From assembly GCA_017522125.1 (NCBI GenBank), contig JAFXAC010000075.1, positions 1 to 38,438 on the forward strand: DNA of 38,438 bases, in the 5' to 3' direction. The DNA comes from Clostridia bacterium (lineage in GTDB: Bacteria; Bacillota; Clostridia; Oscillospirales; CAG-272). The position numbers and the translations under genes were made by a program. The notes below the pieces were generated by a model. The model made no database searches. It saw only the letters and a program-made list of their open reading frames with translations, and was not told the DNA's origin. Shown here piece after piece: positions 1 through 7,657 of the stretch; positions within the stretch are counted from its first letter, which is position 1, and every line of letters starts with the position of its first letter.

Positions 1-710
1 CGTCCCTCACCACCACCGTGGGGGTGGTCGCAGGGGTTCATAACTGAACCGCGTACGGTAGGACGGATACCCTTATGACGGGTCTTACCTGCCTTACCGA
101 CCTTAACGGTATCGTGCTCGATGTTACCTACCTGGCCGATAGTAGCCTTGCAGTTCATGGGAACGATTCTTACCTCACCGGAGGGAAGACGGATAAGTGC
201 GGTTCCGTTCTCCTTGGAGATCAGCTGTGCAGCTGCTCCTGCGGAACGCACGAGCTGGCCGCCCTTACCGGGGTTAAGCTCGATGTTATGAATGATAGTA
301 CCAACAGGAATGTTGGCGAGGGGCAGAGTGTTACCGGGCTTGATGTCCGCCTCTGCGCCGGAGTAGATAACGTCGCCGTCCTTAAGGCCGACAGGAGCGA
401 TGATGTAGCTCTTCTTGCCTGCCTCGTTCTCGAGGAGTGCGATGTATGCGGTACGGTTAGGATCGTACTCGATACCGACAACGGTAGCAGCGGTAGTATC
501 GTTGCGTCTGAAGTCGATGATACGGTACTTGGTCTTGTTTCCGCCGCCTCTGTGGCGTACGGTAATCTTACCGTTGGCATTACGTCCTGCGTGCTTCTTC
601 TTGATAACGATCAAGCTCTTTTCGGGGCTGAACTTGGTCAGCTCCTCGAAAGAGGGAACGCTCATGTGACGTCTTGACGGTGTTGTGGGCTTATATTTGA
701 TTGTAGGCAT
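1..710 (-). CDS. rplB: 50S ribosomal protein L2, 3' part outside window
   Basis: Primary 23S rRNA-binding protein needed for subunit association and peptidyl transferase activity. The reading frame starts at ATG 710 ([17 protein letters not shown]) and runs off the left edge, giving about 236 of the usual ~275 residues. The highly conserved C-terminal stretch with [13 protein letters not shown] is at the very edge (about bases 1-40 read on the minus strand). A GGAGGAA Shine-Dalgarno lies just upstream. It is the last visible gene of the S10 operon, 20 bases after rplW. The product is certain; only the C-terminus is unseen. Confidence 0.97.
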   Translation of the reverse strand, partial: MPTIKYKPTTPSRRHMSVPSFEELTKFSPEKSLIVIKKKHAGRNANGKITVRHRGGGNKTKYRIIDFRRNDTTAATVVGIEYDPNRTAYIALLENEAGKKSYIIAPVGLKDGDVIYSGAEADIKPGNTLPLANIPVGTIIHNIELNPGKGGQLVRSAGAAAQLISKENGTALIRLPSGEVRIVPMNCKATIGQVGNIEHDTVKVGKAGKTRHKGIRPTVRGSVMNPCDHPHGGGEG

Positions 711-730
711 TTTCAGTTCCTCCTACTTTC

Positions 731-1027
731 TCAGTTCATACCCTCGAAGAAGGCGATGGTCTTGGAGTCCTCGGTGAGAGTTACGATTTCTTTCTTCCAA
801 GCGGAAGTGTAACCCTGCTGGTAACGAAGTCTCTTTGCCTTGCGCTTCATCGAGATAGTATTTACCGCTGCAACCTTGACACCGAACATGGTCTCAACTG
901 CATTGGCGATCTCAGGCTTGGTTGCGGAGGTCATAACCTTGAAAGCGTATTTCTTCTGGTTCATCATATCCATGCTCGCCTCGGTGATTACGGGGCTGAT
1001 GATGATGTCCTGTACCATTTTCTTCAT
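731..1027 (-). CDS. rplW: 50S ribosomal protein L23
   Basis: Large-subunit protein near the exit tunnel, docking site for trigger factor and SRP. It has 98 residues, normal for bacterial L23, with the family core IISPVITEAS near the N-terminus and a basic segment KRKAKRLRYQQGYTSAWKK in the 23S-contacting loop. Its ATG overlaps the rplD stop by one base (TAATG), pointing to translational coupling. It is the fourth gene of the S10 operon. Confidence 0.97.
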   Translation of the reverse strand: MKKMVQDIIISPVITEASMDMMNQKKYAFKVMTSATKPEIANAVETMFGVKVAAVNTISMKRKAKRLRYQQGYTSAWKKEIVTLTEDSKTIAFFEGMN

Positions 1028-1713
1028 TATGCATATACCTCCTGCAGTTTTTCTGCAGCCGCACGGGTCATAACAAGCTTCTCAGCGTTCAGGATCTCAT
1101 AAACGTTGATGGTGCTGTAAAGAGTAGTAGCGGCGGTGGGGATGTTGTCGCAGCTCTTGATAACGAGCTTGTCAACTTCAGGAAGGACGAGGAGAGTCTT
1201 GCAAGCAACAGTCTCGGTACGGGACTTTACCTCTGCGCCATCCTTGTAGTTCTTGGTTACGTCCTTATTGAGTCCAAGGGCATTGAAGGTCTTAACCATC
1301 TCTGCGGTCTTGTAGCCCTCGAGCTTGCACTCGTCAAGGATCACGAGGTTACCCTCTGCAACCTTAGCAGAAAGTGCGCTGAACAGAGCAACTCTCTTGG
1401 TCTTCTTGTTAAGGTCGGTGCGGTAGCTGCGGGGCTTGGGGCCGAGAGCGATACCACCGTGTGTCCACTGAGGAGCGCGGGTAGAACCCTGACGGGCACG
1501 ACCTGTTCCCTTCTGTCTCCAGGGCTTCTTGCCGCCGCCGCTTACTTCGGTGCGGGTAAGAGTGGACTGAGTGCCCTGTCTTTGGTTGAGCAGATATGCT
1601 CTTACAGCGGAATGAAGAACTGCGCCGTTTACCTCAGCACCGAAGATCTTCTCGGAGAGGCTCATCTCGCCAACTTCATTGCCTGCCATGTTAAATACTT
1701 TTACGTTAGGCAT
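1027..1713 (-). CDS. rplD: 50S ribosomal protein L4
   Basis: Large-subunit protein lining the exit tunnel, and in several bacteria the autogenous repressor of the S10 operon. The 228-residue product carries the L4 tunnel-loop signature: GGGKKPWRQKGTGRARQG (about residues 60-77), then RAPQWTHGG. It is slightly longer than typical ~205-residue L4. The extra length appears to lie around residues 155-170 (KNYKDGAEVKSRTETVACK), before the last conserved strand. The ATG at 1713 follows a GGAGGAATGACAA spacer. It ends on the rplW start codon. Confidence 0.97.
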   Translation of the reverse strand: MPNVKVFNMAGNEVGEMSLSEKIFGAEVNGAVLHSAVRAYLLNQRQGTQSTLTRTEVSGGGKKPWRQKGTGRARQGSTRAPQWTHGGIALGPKPRSYRTDLNKKTKRVALFSALSAKVAEGNLVILDECKLEGYKTAEMVKTFNALGLNKDVTKNYKDGAEVKSRTETVACKTLLVLPEVDKLVIKSCDNIPTAATTLYSTINVYEILNAEKLVMTRAAAEKLQEVYA

Positions 1714-1734
1714 TTGTCATTCCTCCTTCTTTAC

Positions 1735-2364
1735 TCAGGCCTTAACCGAGTCGCGGATGAATACGATACCGCCCTTAGCGCCGGGAATAGCGCCGCGAAC
1801 TGCGATAAGGTTGTTCTCTGCATCGATCTTAGCTACGTTCAGGTTAAGGATGGTGACCTGCTCGTTACCGTACTGACCTGCCATCTTCTTGTTCTTGAAG
1901 ATTCTCGCAGGGTCGATAACGCCCATGGAACCGGACTGACGGTGCACAGGGCCTACGCCGTGTGTCATTCTCAGCTTGTGGAGATTCCAACGCTTGATAG
2001 CACCGGTGTAACCGCGGCCCTTGGTCATACCCGTTACGTCGACTTTTTCGCCAACGGCGAAGGTTTCGACAGATACGACATCGCCAACGTTGTAACCGGA
2101 GCAATCCTCAAGGCGGAATTCCTTAAGATGCTTCTTGGTTGCAAGTCCGTTCTTTGCAAAGTGTCCGATCTCGGCCTTTGTCGAATGCTTTTCCTTAACA
2201 TCGGCATATCCGAGCTGTACGGCCTCATAGCCGTCCTTTTCAGCAGTCTTTCTCTGCGATACTACGCAGGGACCTGCCTGGATTATCGTTACGGGAATTA
2301 CATTTCCGTTTTCGTCGAAGATCTGAGTCATACCGATCTTCTTACCGATAAGTCCTTTTTTCAT
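1735..2364 (-). CDS. rplC: 50S ribosomal protein L3
   Basis: Large-subunit assembly-initiator protein reaching the peptidyl transferase centre. The 209-residue product starts MKKGLIGKKIGMTQIF, the classic L3 N-terminus. It also shows the family signature around GRGYTGAIKRWN and HRQSGSMGVIDPARIFKNKKMAGQYG. The start is supported by GGAGGAAAGAAA before ATG 2364. It is the second gene of the S10 operon. The 110-base gap to rpsJ holds only short GC-rich stems and no convincing promoter. Confidence 0.97.
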   Translation of the reverse strand: MKKGLIGKKIGMTQIFDENGNVIPVTIIQAGPCVVSQRKTAEKDGYEAVQLGYADVKEKHSTKAEIGHFAKNGLATKKHLKEFRLEDCSGYNVGDVVSVETFAVGEKVDVTGMTKGRGYTGAIKRWNLHKLRMTHGVGPVHRQSGSMGVIDPARIFKNKKMAGQYGNEQVTILNLNVAKIDAENNLIAVRGAIPGAKGGIVFIRDSVKA

Positions 2365-2474
2365 TTTCTTTCCTCCTGTAGGTTATTGGTTGACGCTGTG
2401 AATTTTCCCTTGCGGGATTACGCCAACTTGACCGACAAGCGCTCCCTTGGAGCCTTGTGTGTGTGCTGTGCGAA

Positions 2475-2786
2475 TTAAAGCGTGATCTGAATATCTACGC
2501 CTGCGGGAAGCTCGATGTTCATCAACTCTTCGGTAAGCTTCTTAGACGGCTTAGCGATGTCAATGAGTCTCTTGTGGTTGCGAAGCTCGAACTGCTCACG
2601 GCTGTCCTTGTACTTGTGGACTGCACGGAGAATGGTCACGATCTCCTTCTCGGTGGGAAGCGGAATGGGGCCCGATACCTCGGCACCGTTACGCTTTGCA
2701 ACTTCAACGATCTTCGCTGCCGCTGCATCAACGAGAGTGTGGTCGTAGCTCTTCAGACGAACTCTGAGCTGCTCCTTAACTGCCAT
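2475..2786 (-). CDS. rpsJ: 30S ribosomal protein S10 (NusE)
   Basis: 30S head protein that also acts as NusE in antitermination. It has 103 residues. The conserved blocks are [12 protein letters not shown] (about residues 10-21), [29 protein letters not shown] and KRLIDI, with the C-terminus LPAGVDIQI. The ATG at 2786 follows GAAGGAGGAAAAAC. It is the first gene of the S10-L3-L4-L23-L2 operon and follows a leader of about 365 nt. Confidence 0.97.
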   Translation of the reverse strand: MAVKEQLRVRLKSYDHTLVDAAAAKIVEVAKRNGAEVSGPIPLPTEKEIVTILRAVHKYKDSREQFELRNHKRLIDIAKPSKKLTEELMNIELPAGVDIQITL

Positions 2787-3150
2787 GTTTTTCCTCCTTC
2801 TTTCTCGCGTACACGCGATTATAATGTAATGTAGCTTTTGCGCGTGCCGCGTTTCGAAAACGAAGGAGCTTTTTCCTTAACACCGTTTCGGGCGTTCCCT
2901 CTTATTGCCATACAAAATCCGAAACTCGCCCCCGCGTCCCGTCACGTCTGACGGCGCGACACGAATTTCGGGCTGTACGACAACAAGGTCGAACCCCGAG
3001 GCAGCCTATGAACCTCGACTGCTCGGCGCTTGAAGCTACCTTTTTTCGCCCGATTACCCGAGAATTTGCACTCTCGGCGGACTTACTCCGCGAAAATTCC
3101 CCGCTGTTCAGGCGGCAACCTTTCGCTTCAACGCTTTTTTCGCACATCAA
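2787..3150 (-). promoter_or_regulatory. Structured 5' leader of the S10 operon
   Basis: No gene is supported here. The stretch between the promoter and rpsJ would be transcribed as a leader of roughly 365 nt. On the minus strand it holds several self-complementary elements: CCGAGA/TCTCGG arms near 3057-3077, a perfect CCGTCA-GACG-TGACGG hairpin near 2938-2953, and AAGGA/TCCTT arms near 2863-2879. S10 operons are often controlled by a ribosomal protein binding their leader; that this leader works so, and with which ligand (L4 or another), is inference. It does not match a leader I can name. Confidence 0.5.
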
Positions 3151-3158
3151 GCTCTGTT

Positions 3159-3187
3159 ATTATACTATATTTCCACATAATATGCAA
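3159..3187 (-). promoter_or_regulatory. Promoter of the S10 operon
   Basis: On the minus strand, TTGCAT (3187-3182) is followed after exactly 17 bases by a consensus TATAAT (3164-3159). It lies upstream of rpsJ with no other gene between. A 7-bp inverted repeat, TTTGTGC/GCACAAA at 3230-3248, lies further upstream, role unknown. Confidence 0.75.
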
Positions 3188-3277
3188 TATGGCAAAAGAG
3201 AGAAATTTTAATGTTATTTTTGCCGCCACTTTGTGCATTTAGCACAAATATCGCCCGTTTTTTCGTTGTTTTGCGCC

Positions 3278-3307
3278 AAAAAAGAGGCGGAGCGCCGCCT
3301 CTTTTTT
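3278..3307 (-). terminator. Rho-independent terminator after the WYL regulator
   Basis: A 13-bp perfect stem (AAAAAAGAGGCGG and its complement) with a 4-base AGCG loop, U-rich on both strands. It lies 17 bases past the stop of the minus-strand regulator gene. It also separates that gene from the S10 promoter. Confidence 0.85.
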
Positions 3308-3323
3308 CAAAAACTTGTTTTTT

Positions 3324-3887
3324 TCATTGATTTTCGCCGTTTTCGGCTGTCAAATTTGCCTCCGCAAGCCTTTCGAGGGCCTTGCAAAGGCGTTCTCTCA
3401 GCCACGCAGGCTCGACTATCGTTATCCTTGCCTCAGCCGCAAGGAGCGCGCCGAGGAAGAAGCCAACGTTGTGAAACTCGCAATTATACCTATTGCTTCC
3501 ACCCGCACGGCTTTTTACAAACCGTCCGAGTCCAAGTGCCGCAAGCTTATCGGACACCTCGAGCACCGCCGTATAGGGAATGCTCATCTGATGCGCCTCG
3601 TCGCCCTCGCCCGCCTCGGCGGCGGCAAAAAGCTCGACGTAATCGTCGCTGTCCGCCTGCTCTATCGATGCACCGAGCTCAAACGGTTCACTGTAACGGT
3701 AGCCCTTGCGAATTCGGCAGAACTCAAGCGGCGCACCAAGCTCCGTGCGCAGATACTCAACGTCGCGTTGCGCCTGACGCTGTGAGATACCGAACCTCTC
3801 GGCAAGACGCTTGGCATTCGGGAAATATCCGTCCTTTATTCTTTTGTGAAGCCACCTTATTCTTTCAACGGCAAATTCGGCAGACAT
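3324..3887 (-). CDS. WYL/DeoR-type helix-turn-helix regulator, short form
   Basis: A predicted DNA-binding regulator of 187 residues. Residues about 5-65 form a winged helix-turn-helix (PNAKRLAERFGISQRQAQRDVEYLR, then a wing ending GYRYSE). The rest resembles the C-terminal part of WYL-domain proteins, with IVEPAWLRERL (about 158-168) close to the usual ILEPEWLRE motif. The Trp-Tyr-Leu core itself is not evident, and the protein is shorter than the ~300-residue norm, so ligand sensing may differ. ATG 3887 is preceded by GGAGGAAGCT. The target is unknown; the upstream membrane protein gene on the same strand is a possible partner. Confidence 0.75.
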   Translation of the reverse strand: MSAEFAVERIRWLHKRIKDGYFPNAKRLAERFGISQRQAQRDVEYLRTELGAPLEFCRIRKGYRYSEPFELGASIEQADSDDYVELFAAAEAGEGDEAHQMSIPYTAVLEVSDKLAALGLGRFVKSRAGGSNRYNCEFHNVGFFLGALLAAEARITIVEPAWLRERLCKALERLAEANLTAENGENQ

Positions 3888-3907
3888 AGCTTCCTCCGTA
3901 AAAATTT

Positions 3908-3936
3908 CTTATGGTCACGCGCGGATAAATTGGCAA
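3908..3936 (-). promoter_or_regulatory. Possible promoter of the WYL regulator
   Basis: Minus strand TTGCCA (3936-3931), 17-base spacer, CATAAG (3913-3908). The -35 is good and the -10 matches the consensus at four of six positions. It lies between the membrane protein stop and the regulator start, so the regulator may be transcribed alone. Confidence 0.45.
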
Positions 3937-3958
3937 CTATATATATTAAGGAAGAAAA

Positions 3959-4858
3959 TCATTCAACAGGATCAACGCTCTCTGTGGGTTCCGTAGCGTC
4001 CACGGCGCAAAATTGCTTCATATAAGAGCTAATGCTTGCGCTTATATAAACGAACATCGTAAGGCAAATAAGGGATTCCACGCAGAATCTTCCCTGCTCC
4101 AAAAGTCCGCTGAAATACGAGAACAATCCGCCGATGCCCGCAGAGGCGGTAAGGATCATCGCAACAAAGCCAAAGCCGAGATAAGCGCGGGGGCGCTTGG
4201 TTACGGGAGCGAAGAAGCGATTTTCGTGGAGAATGAAAAGCATAGATATTATCAGCGCCCATTCGATAAGAACCTTATGCGGGCTGTTCATCGGCACTTC
4301 CATATCAAAATAAACGGTGAACACGCCCGAAAGCATACGAATAAGCGTCAAAAAGCCAAGGGTCACGTCAAGCGGCGTTGCAGGCTTATACGACGCTCTT
4401 CTGAAAAAGCAAACGGCGGTGGCGAGAGATGCGAGCGCTCCGAGAATAGACATTACCACAAGCACCTTTTCGGTCTTCGTGGCAAAGGAATTGCTAAATG
4501 CGTCGAAAAATTCCGACGAGCCGAGCATTCCCGCAAAGGAATAAAGCGCGTCTGCCAAAAAGACGAAGGCGCAGAAATACAAAGCGATCATGCTTGAGCG
4601 CGGGCGCACGTCCTCGGACGGAGAATTCTTGGGAAGCAGGAAAAACACGGAAAGCCCCCAAGCGCATCCGAGAACGCAGAGCGCATTCATAACGGTCACG
4701 AGAAATCCGCTGTTATAATATCCGATTATATGATCGTAATTAAATATCAGCGTAATCACGCGAAGGAGCGCCGCGAGCGCGGCAAGCGCGAGAATGCTGA
4801 AAAAATAGACCTTTATCTTATCTCCGTATATACGGCGCATATCCTTATTTTCCGTCAT
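3959..4858 (-). CDS. Multi-spanning membrane protein of unknown function
   Basis: I do not recognise the family. The 299-residue product has about eight hydrophobic stretches of membrane-spanning length (around residues 17-37, 50-75, 90-110, 133-152, 165-182, 197-212, 225-250 and 262-280). It has a short charged N-terminus (MTENKDMRRIYGDKIK) and an acidic C-terminal tail. No catalytic or transport signature is visible. The start at ATG 4858 is weakly supported by AAAGG about 10 bases upstream. A TATAAT at 4899-4894 lacks a clear -35. It lies upstream of and co-directional with the WYL regulator. Confidence 0.65.
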   Translation of the reverse strand: MTENKDMRRIYGDKIKVYFFSILALAALAALLRVITLIFNYDHIIGYYNSGFLVTVMNALCVLGCAWGLSVFFLLPKNSPSEDVRPRSSMIALYFCAFVFLADALYSFAGMLGSSEFFDAFSNSFATKTEKVLVVMSILGALASLATAVCFFRRASYKPATPLDVTLGFLTLIRMLSGVFTVYFDMEVPMNSPHKVLIEWALIISMLFILHENRFFAPVTKRPRAYLGFGFVAMILTASAGIGGLFSYFSGLLEQGRFCVESLICLTMFVYISASISSYMKQFCAVDATEPTESVDPVE

Positions 4859-5023
4859 CGCAAAAGCCTTTCGTAACAGACTGTATTTATTTGATTATAC
4901 CTCAAAAATATGAAGAAATTGTAAACAAGACGCTCCTTGAGGAAAAAAACTACATTTATATATATAATATTTTTCACTTTCGGCGTAAAAATAAAAAAAT
5001 TTTTATTTTTTTGCAAAAAGGGG

Positions 5024-5052
5024 TTGACAAACGCACCTCTTATCAGTATAAT
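5024..5052 (+). promoter_or_regulatory. Promoter of rplJ-rplL
   Basis: Consensus TTGACA (5024-5029), 17-base spacer, consensus TATAAT (5047-5052). It is preceded by an A/T-rich tract (about 4956-5015) that could serve as an UP element. This is a perfect housekeeping-sigma promoter, as expected for ribosomal protein genes. Confidence 0.93.
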
Positions 5053-5059
5053 ATCTGTG

Positions 5060-5212
5060 TTATCCAAAGACAGCAGGTTCCCGTAAAAGCGTATGCCACC
5101 CTGCCGAGGAGGACATCATCACTAATAATTGTGTTTTGTGTCTTTCTTCGGGTGCGATATGCACGGGAGAAGGATATTTTTTTGCCCTTTTTCAGGGCGC
5201 GAATTACACCAG
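5060..5212 (+). promoter_or_regulatory. Ribosomal protein L10 leader
   Basis: The transcript between promoter and rplJ carries the conserved L10-leader core: CCAAAGACAGCAGG (about 5064-5077), followed by GTATGCCACCCTGCC and GAGGAGGACATCA. In Firmicutes this RNA binds the L10-L12 complex and represses rplJL translation or transcription. A GCCCT/AGGGC hairpin with U-rich flank (about 5184-5198) sits just before the rplJ Shine-Dalgarno, AGGAGG. Identification rests on the conserved core and position; the regulatory outcome is inferred from the family. Confidence 0.9.
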
Positions 5213-5224
5213 GAGGTAAACACA

Positions 5225-5782
5225 ATGCCCAGCAATGCTATACTTGAGCAGAAGCAGCAGGTTGTTGCCGAACTTACCGAAAAAATCAAGAACTCCGCGT
5301 CCGGTGTCGTGGTAAACTACCAGGGCATCACCGTTGAGGATGATACCAAGATGCGTAAGGCTCTTCGTGAAGCAGGTGTTTCTTACACCGTTATGAAGAA
5401 CTCCCTTACCGGTCGCGCTTGCGACAACTGTGGTTACGGTGAGATCAAGCAGTACCTTTCCGGCATGACCGCTATCGCTGTCAGCGCCGATGACGCTGTT
5501 GCTCCCGCTAAGATCCTTAAGCAGTATGCTGACAAGATCGAGTCCTTCAAGCTTCTCGCCGGTTACGTTGACGGTGAGGTTCTCGACACCGCAGGTGTTG
5601 AAAAGCTCGCTTCCATTCCTTCCCGCGAGACTCTTATCACTCAGCTCCTTGTTTGCGTACGCTCTCCCCTTGTCAACCTCGTTTACGTTCTCGACACCGC
5701 TGCTAAGAACGGCGGCGCTCCCGCAACTGAAGAGGCTGCAGAGGCTCCCGCTGAGGAAGCCGCTACCGAGGCACAGGCTTAA
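5225..5782 (+). CDS. rplJ: 50S ribosomal protein L10
   Basis: Base of the ribosomal stalk, which holds the L7/L12 dimers. From ATG 5225 (MPSNAILEQKQQVVAEL) it has 185 residues. It carries the conserved N-terminal domain (VVNYQGITVEDDTKMRKALREAG, YTVMKNSLTGRA) and the L12-binding helix, then an Ala/Glu-rich acidic tail of about 25 residues. The start is fixed by CCAGGAGGTAAACACA directly upstream; further in-frame codons lie inside the leader and are not used. It is co-transcribed with rplL, 51 bases downstream. Confidence 0.96.
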   Translation: MPSNAILEQKQQVVAELTEKIKNSASGVVVNYQGITVEDDTKMRKALREAGVSYTVMKNSLTGRACDNCGYGEIKQYLSGMTAIAVSADDAVAPAKILKQYADKIESFKLLAGYVDGEVLDTAGVEKLASIPSRETLITQLLVCVRSPLVNLVYVLDTAAKNGGAPATEEAAEAPAEEAATEAQA

Positions 5783-5833
5783 GTCTGTCGCTTAAATCAA
5801 AAAAACATTACATTATTCAGGAGGTCAATTAAA

Positions 5834-6214
5834 ATGGCTAACGAAAAGATTACCGCTATCCTTGATGAGATCAAGGCTCTTACTATTCTTGAGCTCGCAG
5901 AGCTCGTATCCGCTGCAGAGGAAGCTTTCGGCGTATCCGCTGCTAACATCACCGCAGGCGCTGGCGCTGCTGCTGCTCCCGCAGCTGCTGCTGCTGAAGA
6001 GAAGACCGAGTTCGACGTAGTTCTTGCAAGCTTCGGCGCTAAGAAGCTCGACGTTATCAAGGTCGTTCGTGAGCTTACCGGTCTTGGACTTAAGGAAGCT
6101 AAGGAACTCGTTGAGGGTGCTCCTAAGACTCTTAAGGAAGGCGTTTCCAAGGATGAGGCTGAGTCCATCAAGGCTACTCTCACCGAGGCTGGCGCAACCG
6201 TAGAGATCAAGTAA
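5834..6214 (+). CDS. rplL: 50S ribosomal protein L7/L12
   Basis: Stalk protein that recruits translational GTPases. It has 126 residues. The N-terminal dimerisation domain (to about residue 35) is followed by an Ala-rich hinge ([17 protein letters not shown]). The C-terminal domain has [31 protein letters not shown] in the factor-binding surface. ATG 5834 follows CAGGAGGTCAATTAAA. A strong terminator 30 bases on ends the unit, so rpoB does not follow. Confidence 0.97.
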   Translation: MANEKITAILDEIKALTILELAELVSAAEEAFGVSAANITAGAGAAAAPAAAAAEEKTEFDVVLASFGAKKLDVIKVVRELTGLGLKEAKELVEGAPKTLKEGVSKDEAESIKATLTEAGATVEIK

Positions 6215-6245
6215 TTTAAAAAAGAACAAAATCCTGTCTGTTCAT

Positions 6246-6276
6246 AAAAGCCCGATGCTTGAAGCATCGGGCTTTT
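6246..6276. terminator. Bidirectional terminator between rplL and DUF1015 gene
   Basis: Perfect inverted repeat with arms AAAAGCCCGATGCTT and AAGCATCGGGCTTTT around a single central base (effectively a 13-bp stem with a 5-base loop). It ends in T runs on both strands. It serves plus-strand rplL and minus-strand DUF1015 gene, whose stop codon is 3 bases away. Confidence 0.92.
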
Positions 6277-6279
6277 GTG

Positions 6280-7509
6280 TTATTTTATCTTTCTGCATTC
6301 AACGTAGTAACGCTTGTCTGCGGCGTGTCCCATAGAGAAGGTCTTGCGCGGCAGAGCGCCGTCGTTTTCAACTGCGGGGAAAAGCTCGCTCTTTTCGATT
6401 CCGTTAAAGAGGAAGCCAACACAGCCCTTCTTCTCTGCAAGGCGGCAAAGCGTATCCTCACCGTGTATGTAGTCGGTAACGGTGTCGGGATGCTCGGCGG
6501 TATACTCGTCAAGGAACTTCTGAAGCGTGCCTACCGCAAGCGTCAGCGCAGGCTTTGCTACGGTAATCACCTCGCTCTTGCCCTCCGTAATAACGGTAAA
6601 GCTCTGTGCGGCGGCATCACCGCAGGTACTCTCGGCAAGTGCGCGGAACTTCTCGACAAGGTCACAGGGATCTGACGTTTCGACTATTCTGTATATAGGC
6701 TCAAACTCAAGGGATGCATCGTGAAGATTTCCAAGCTCGCAAAGCGCGTATCTTGCGGGGTGGCTTGCCGCCGCCTCTGCGCCGATCTTTGCCTTGATCT
6801 CCTCATATGCCGCCTTTGCGGTAGCGAGAGAGTGGTTTCCGTCGCCAACTGCAAAAACGATGGGAGCGTTCTTGCTTCCTCTGCTCTTCACCGCCTCGTC
6901 GATAGCAGCGTTGATAGCGGCAAACTCAGCCTCGGCAATAAATGCGCCGCGAACTGCACCCGCCGTTCCGTCAAGAGCAAAATCGTATGCATCTGCGGCT
7001 CTGCCAGCAAGCGGACCGAGGATCTTGTCCTCGACGTCGTCAACGAGAAGAAGGATGTGGGGAAGCTCAAGCGCGGCGTCGCGTCTTACCTCAAGGCGAG
7101 GGGGGATGCGCTCTACTACCGTCTTTTCGGTAGCGCGAATGGCGGAGGTAGAGCCGACGCTGTAATCGTAGTCCTCAAGGTCTACTGCGGCAACGATACC
7201 ACGGCGTATCTTGCCACCCGAAAGGCGGCGCTCAAGGTAGATTCCGCAAGCCTTGTGCTCGATAAGCCAATCGGATGCGATGTAGGTGTCCATAGCGGCG
7301 TGAACGGTGGGGATGCGCGCGGCACTCTCGTCAAGCCAAACCTCGGGCAGAATGAGCTTGTAGGCGGAGGGCGCATCTCCGACGCGCTCCTTTACACCAA
7401 GCCAATACTCAGGCTCGGAGGTGTACTGGTCGCAGGCGACGGTAGCCCATTTGGTGCCGTCTACGCGGGAAAAATCGGGAAGCATAATATCAGCAGGATA
7501 TATATACAT
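6280..7509 (-). CDS. DUF1015 family protein
   Basis: A 409-residue soluble protein of the DUF1015 family, whose biochemical role is not established. Family features seen are an N-terminal DQYTSEPEYW segment, the ILLLVDDVEDKIL block and the hallmark VGDGNHSLATAKA (family consensus around VADGHHR). ATG 7509 is preferred over an in-frame GTG at 7521 because GAGGT lies 6 bases before the ATG. It is transcribed divergently from an ABC exporter and ends at a shared terminator. Confidence 0.88.
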   Translation of the reverse strand: MYIYPADIMLPDFSRVDGTKWATVACDQYTSEPEYWLGVKERVGDAPSAYKLILPEVWLDESAARIPTVHAAMDTYIASDWLIEHKACGIYLERRLSGGKIRRGIVAAVDLEDYDYSVGSTSAIRATEKTVVERIPPRLEVRRDAALELPHILLLVDDVEDKILGPLAGRAADAYDFALDGTAGAVRGAFIAEAEFAAINAAIDEAVKSRGSKNAPIVFAVGDGNHSLATAKAAYEEIKAKIGAEAAASHPARYALCELGNLHDASLEFEPIYRIVETSDPCDLVEKFRALAESTCGDAAAQSFTVITEGKSEVITVAKPALTLAVGTLQKFLDEYTAEHPDTVTDYIHGEDTLCRLAEKKGCVGFLFNGIEKSELFPAVENDGALPRKTFSMGHAADKRYYVECRKIK

Positions 7510-7535
7510 TTCTGACCTCACATAAGTTTTTTTTA

Positions 7536-7564
7536 ATTATACTACATTTTCTTGCATTTGGCAA
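7536..7564 (-). promoter_or_regulatory. Promoter of the DUF1015 gene
   Basis: Minus strand TTGCCA (7564-7559), 17-base spacer, consensus TATAAT (7541-7536). The -35 box lies at the left arm of the inverted repeat at 7561-7597. Confidence 0.8.
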
Positions 7565-7597
7565 CAGTTTTTTTCATAATACGTAAAAAACTGTTGC
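7561..7597. promoter_or_regulatory. Inverted repeat between divergent promoters (candidate operator)
   Basis: Perfect 13-bp arms, GCAACAGTTTTTT and AAAAAACTGTTGC, separated by 11 bases. Each arm overlaps the -35 box of one of two divergent promoters (minus: 7559-7564; plus: 7594-7599). The right arm can also pair locally with GCAAC at 7602-7606. A dimeric regulator binding here could control both genes; that is inference, since no adjacent regulator gene is present. Confidence 0.6.
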
Positions 7598-7622
7598 ACT
7601 CGCAACTATTTTGTGCTATAAT
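7594..7622 (+). promoter_or_regulatory. Promoter of the ABC exporter gene
   Basis: Plus strand TTGCAC (7594-7599), 17-base spacer, consensus TATAAT (7617-7622), 35 bases before the ATG at 7658. Confidence 0.8.
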
Positions 7623-7657
7623 ATGGTAAAATCCGAAAAAAGAAAGGCTGTGATCCA

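Noticed and set aside
1459..2478. 339-residue open frame on the plus strand across rplD and rplC
   Set aside because: It is antisense to two certain ribosomal protein genes, has no Shine-Dalgarno and no recognisable domain; an effect of codon bias.
3008..3889. Plus-strand frames over the S10 leader and the WYL gene
   Set aside because: No Shine-Dalgarno, they cross a terminator hairpin, and they oppose a gene with clear HTH and GGAGG start.
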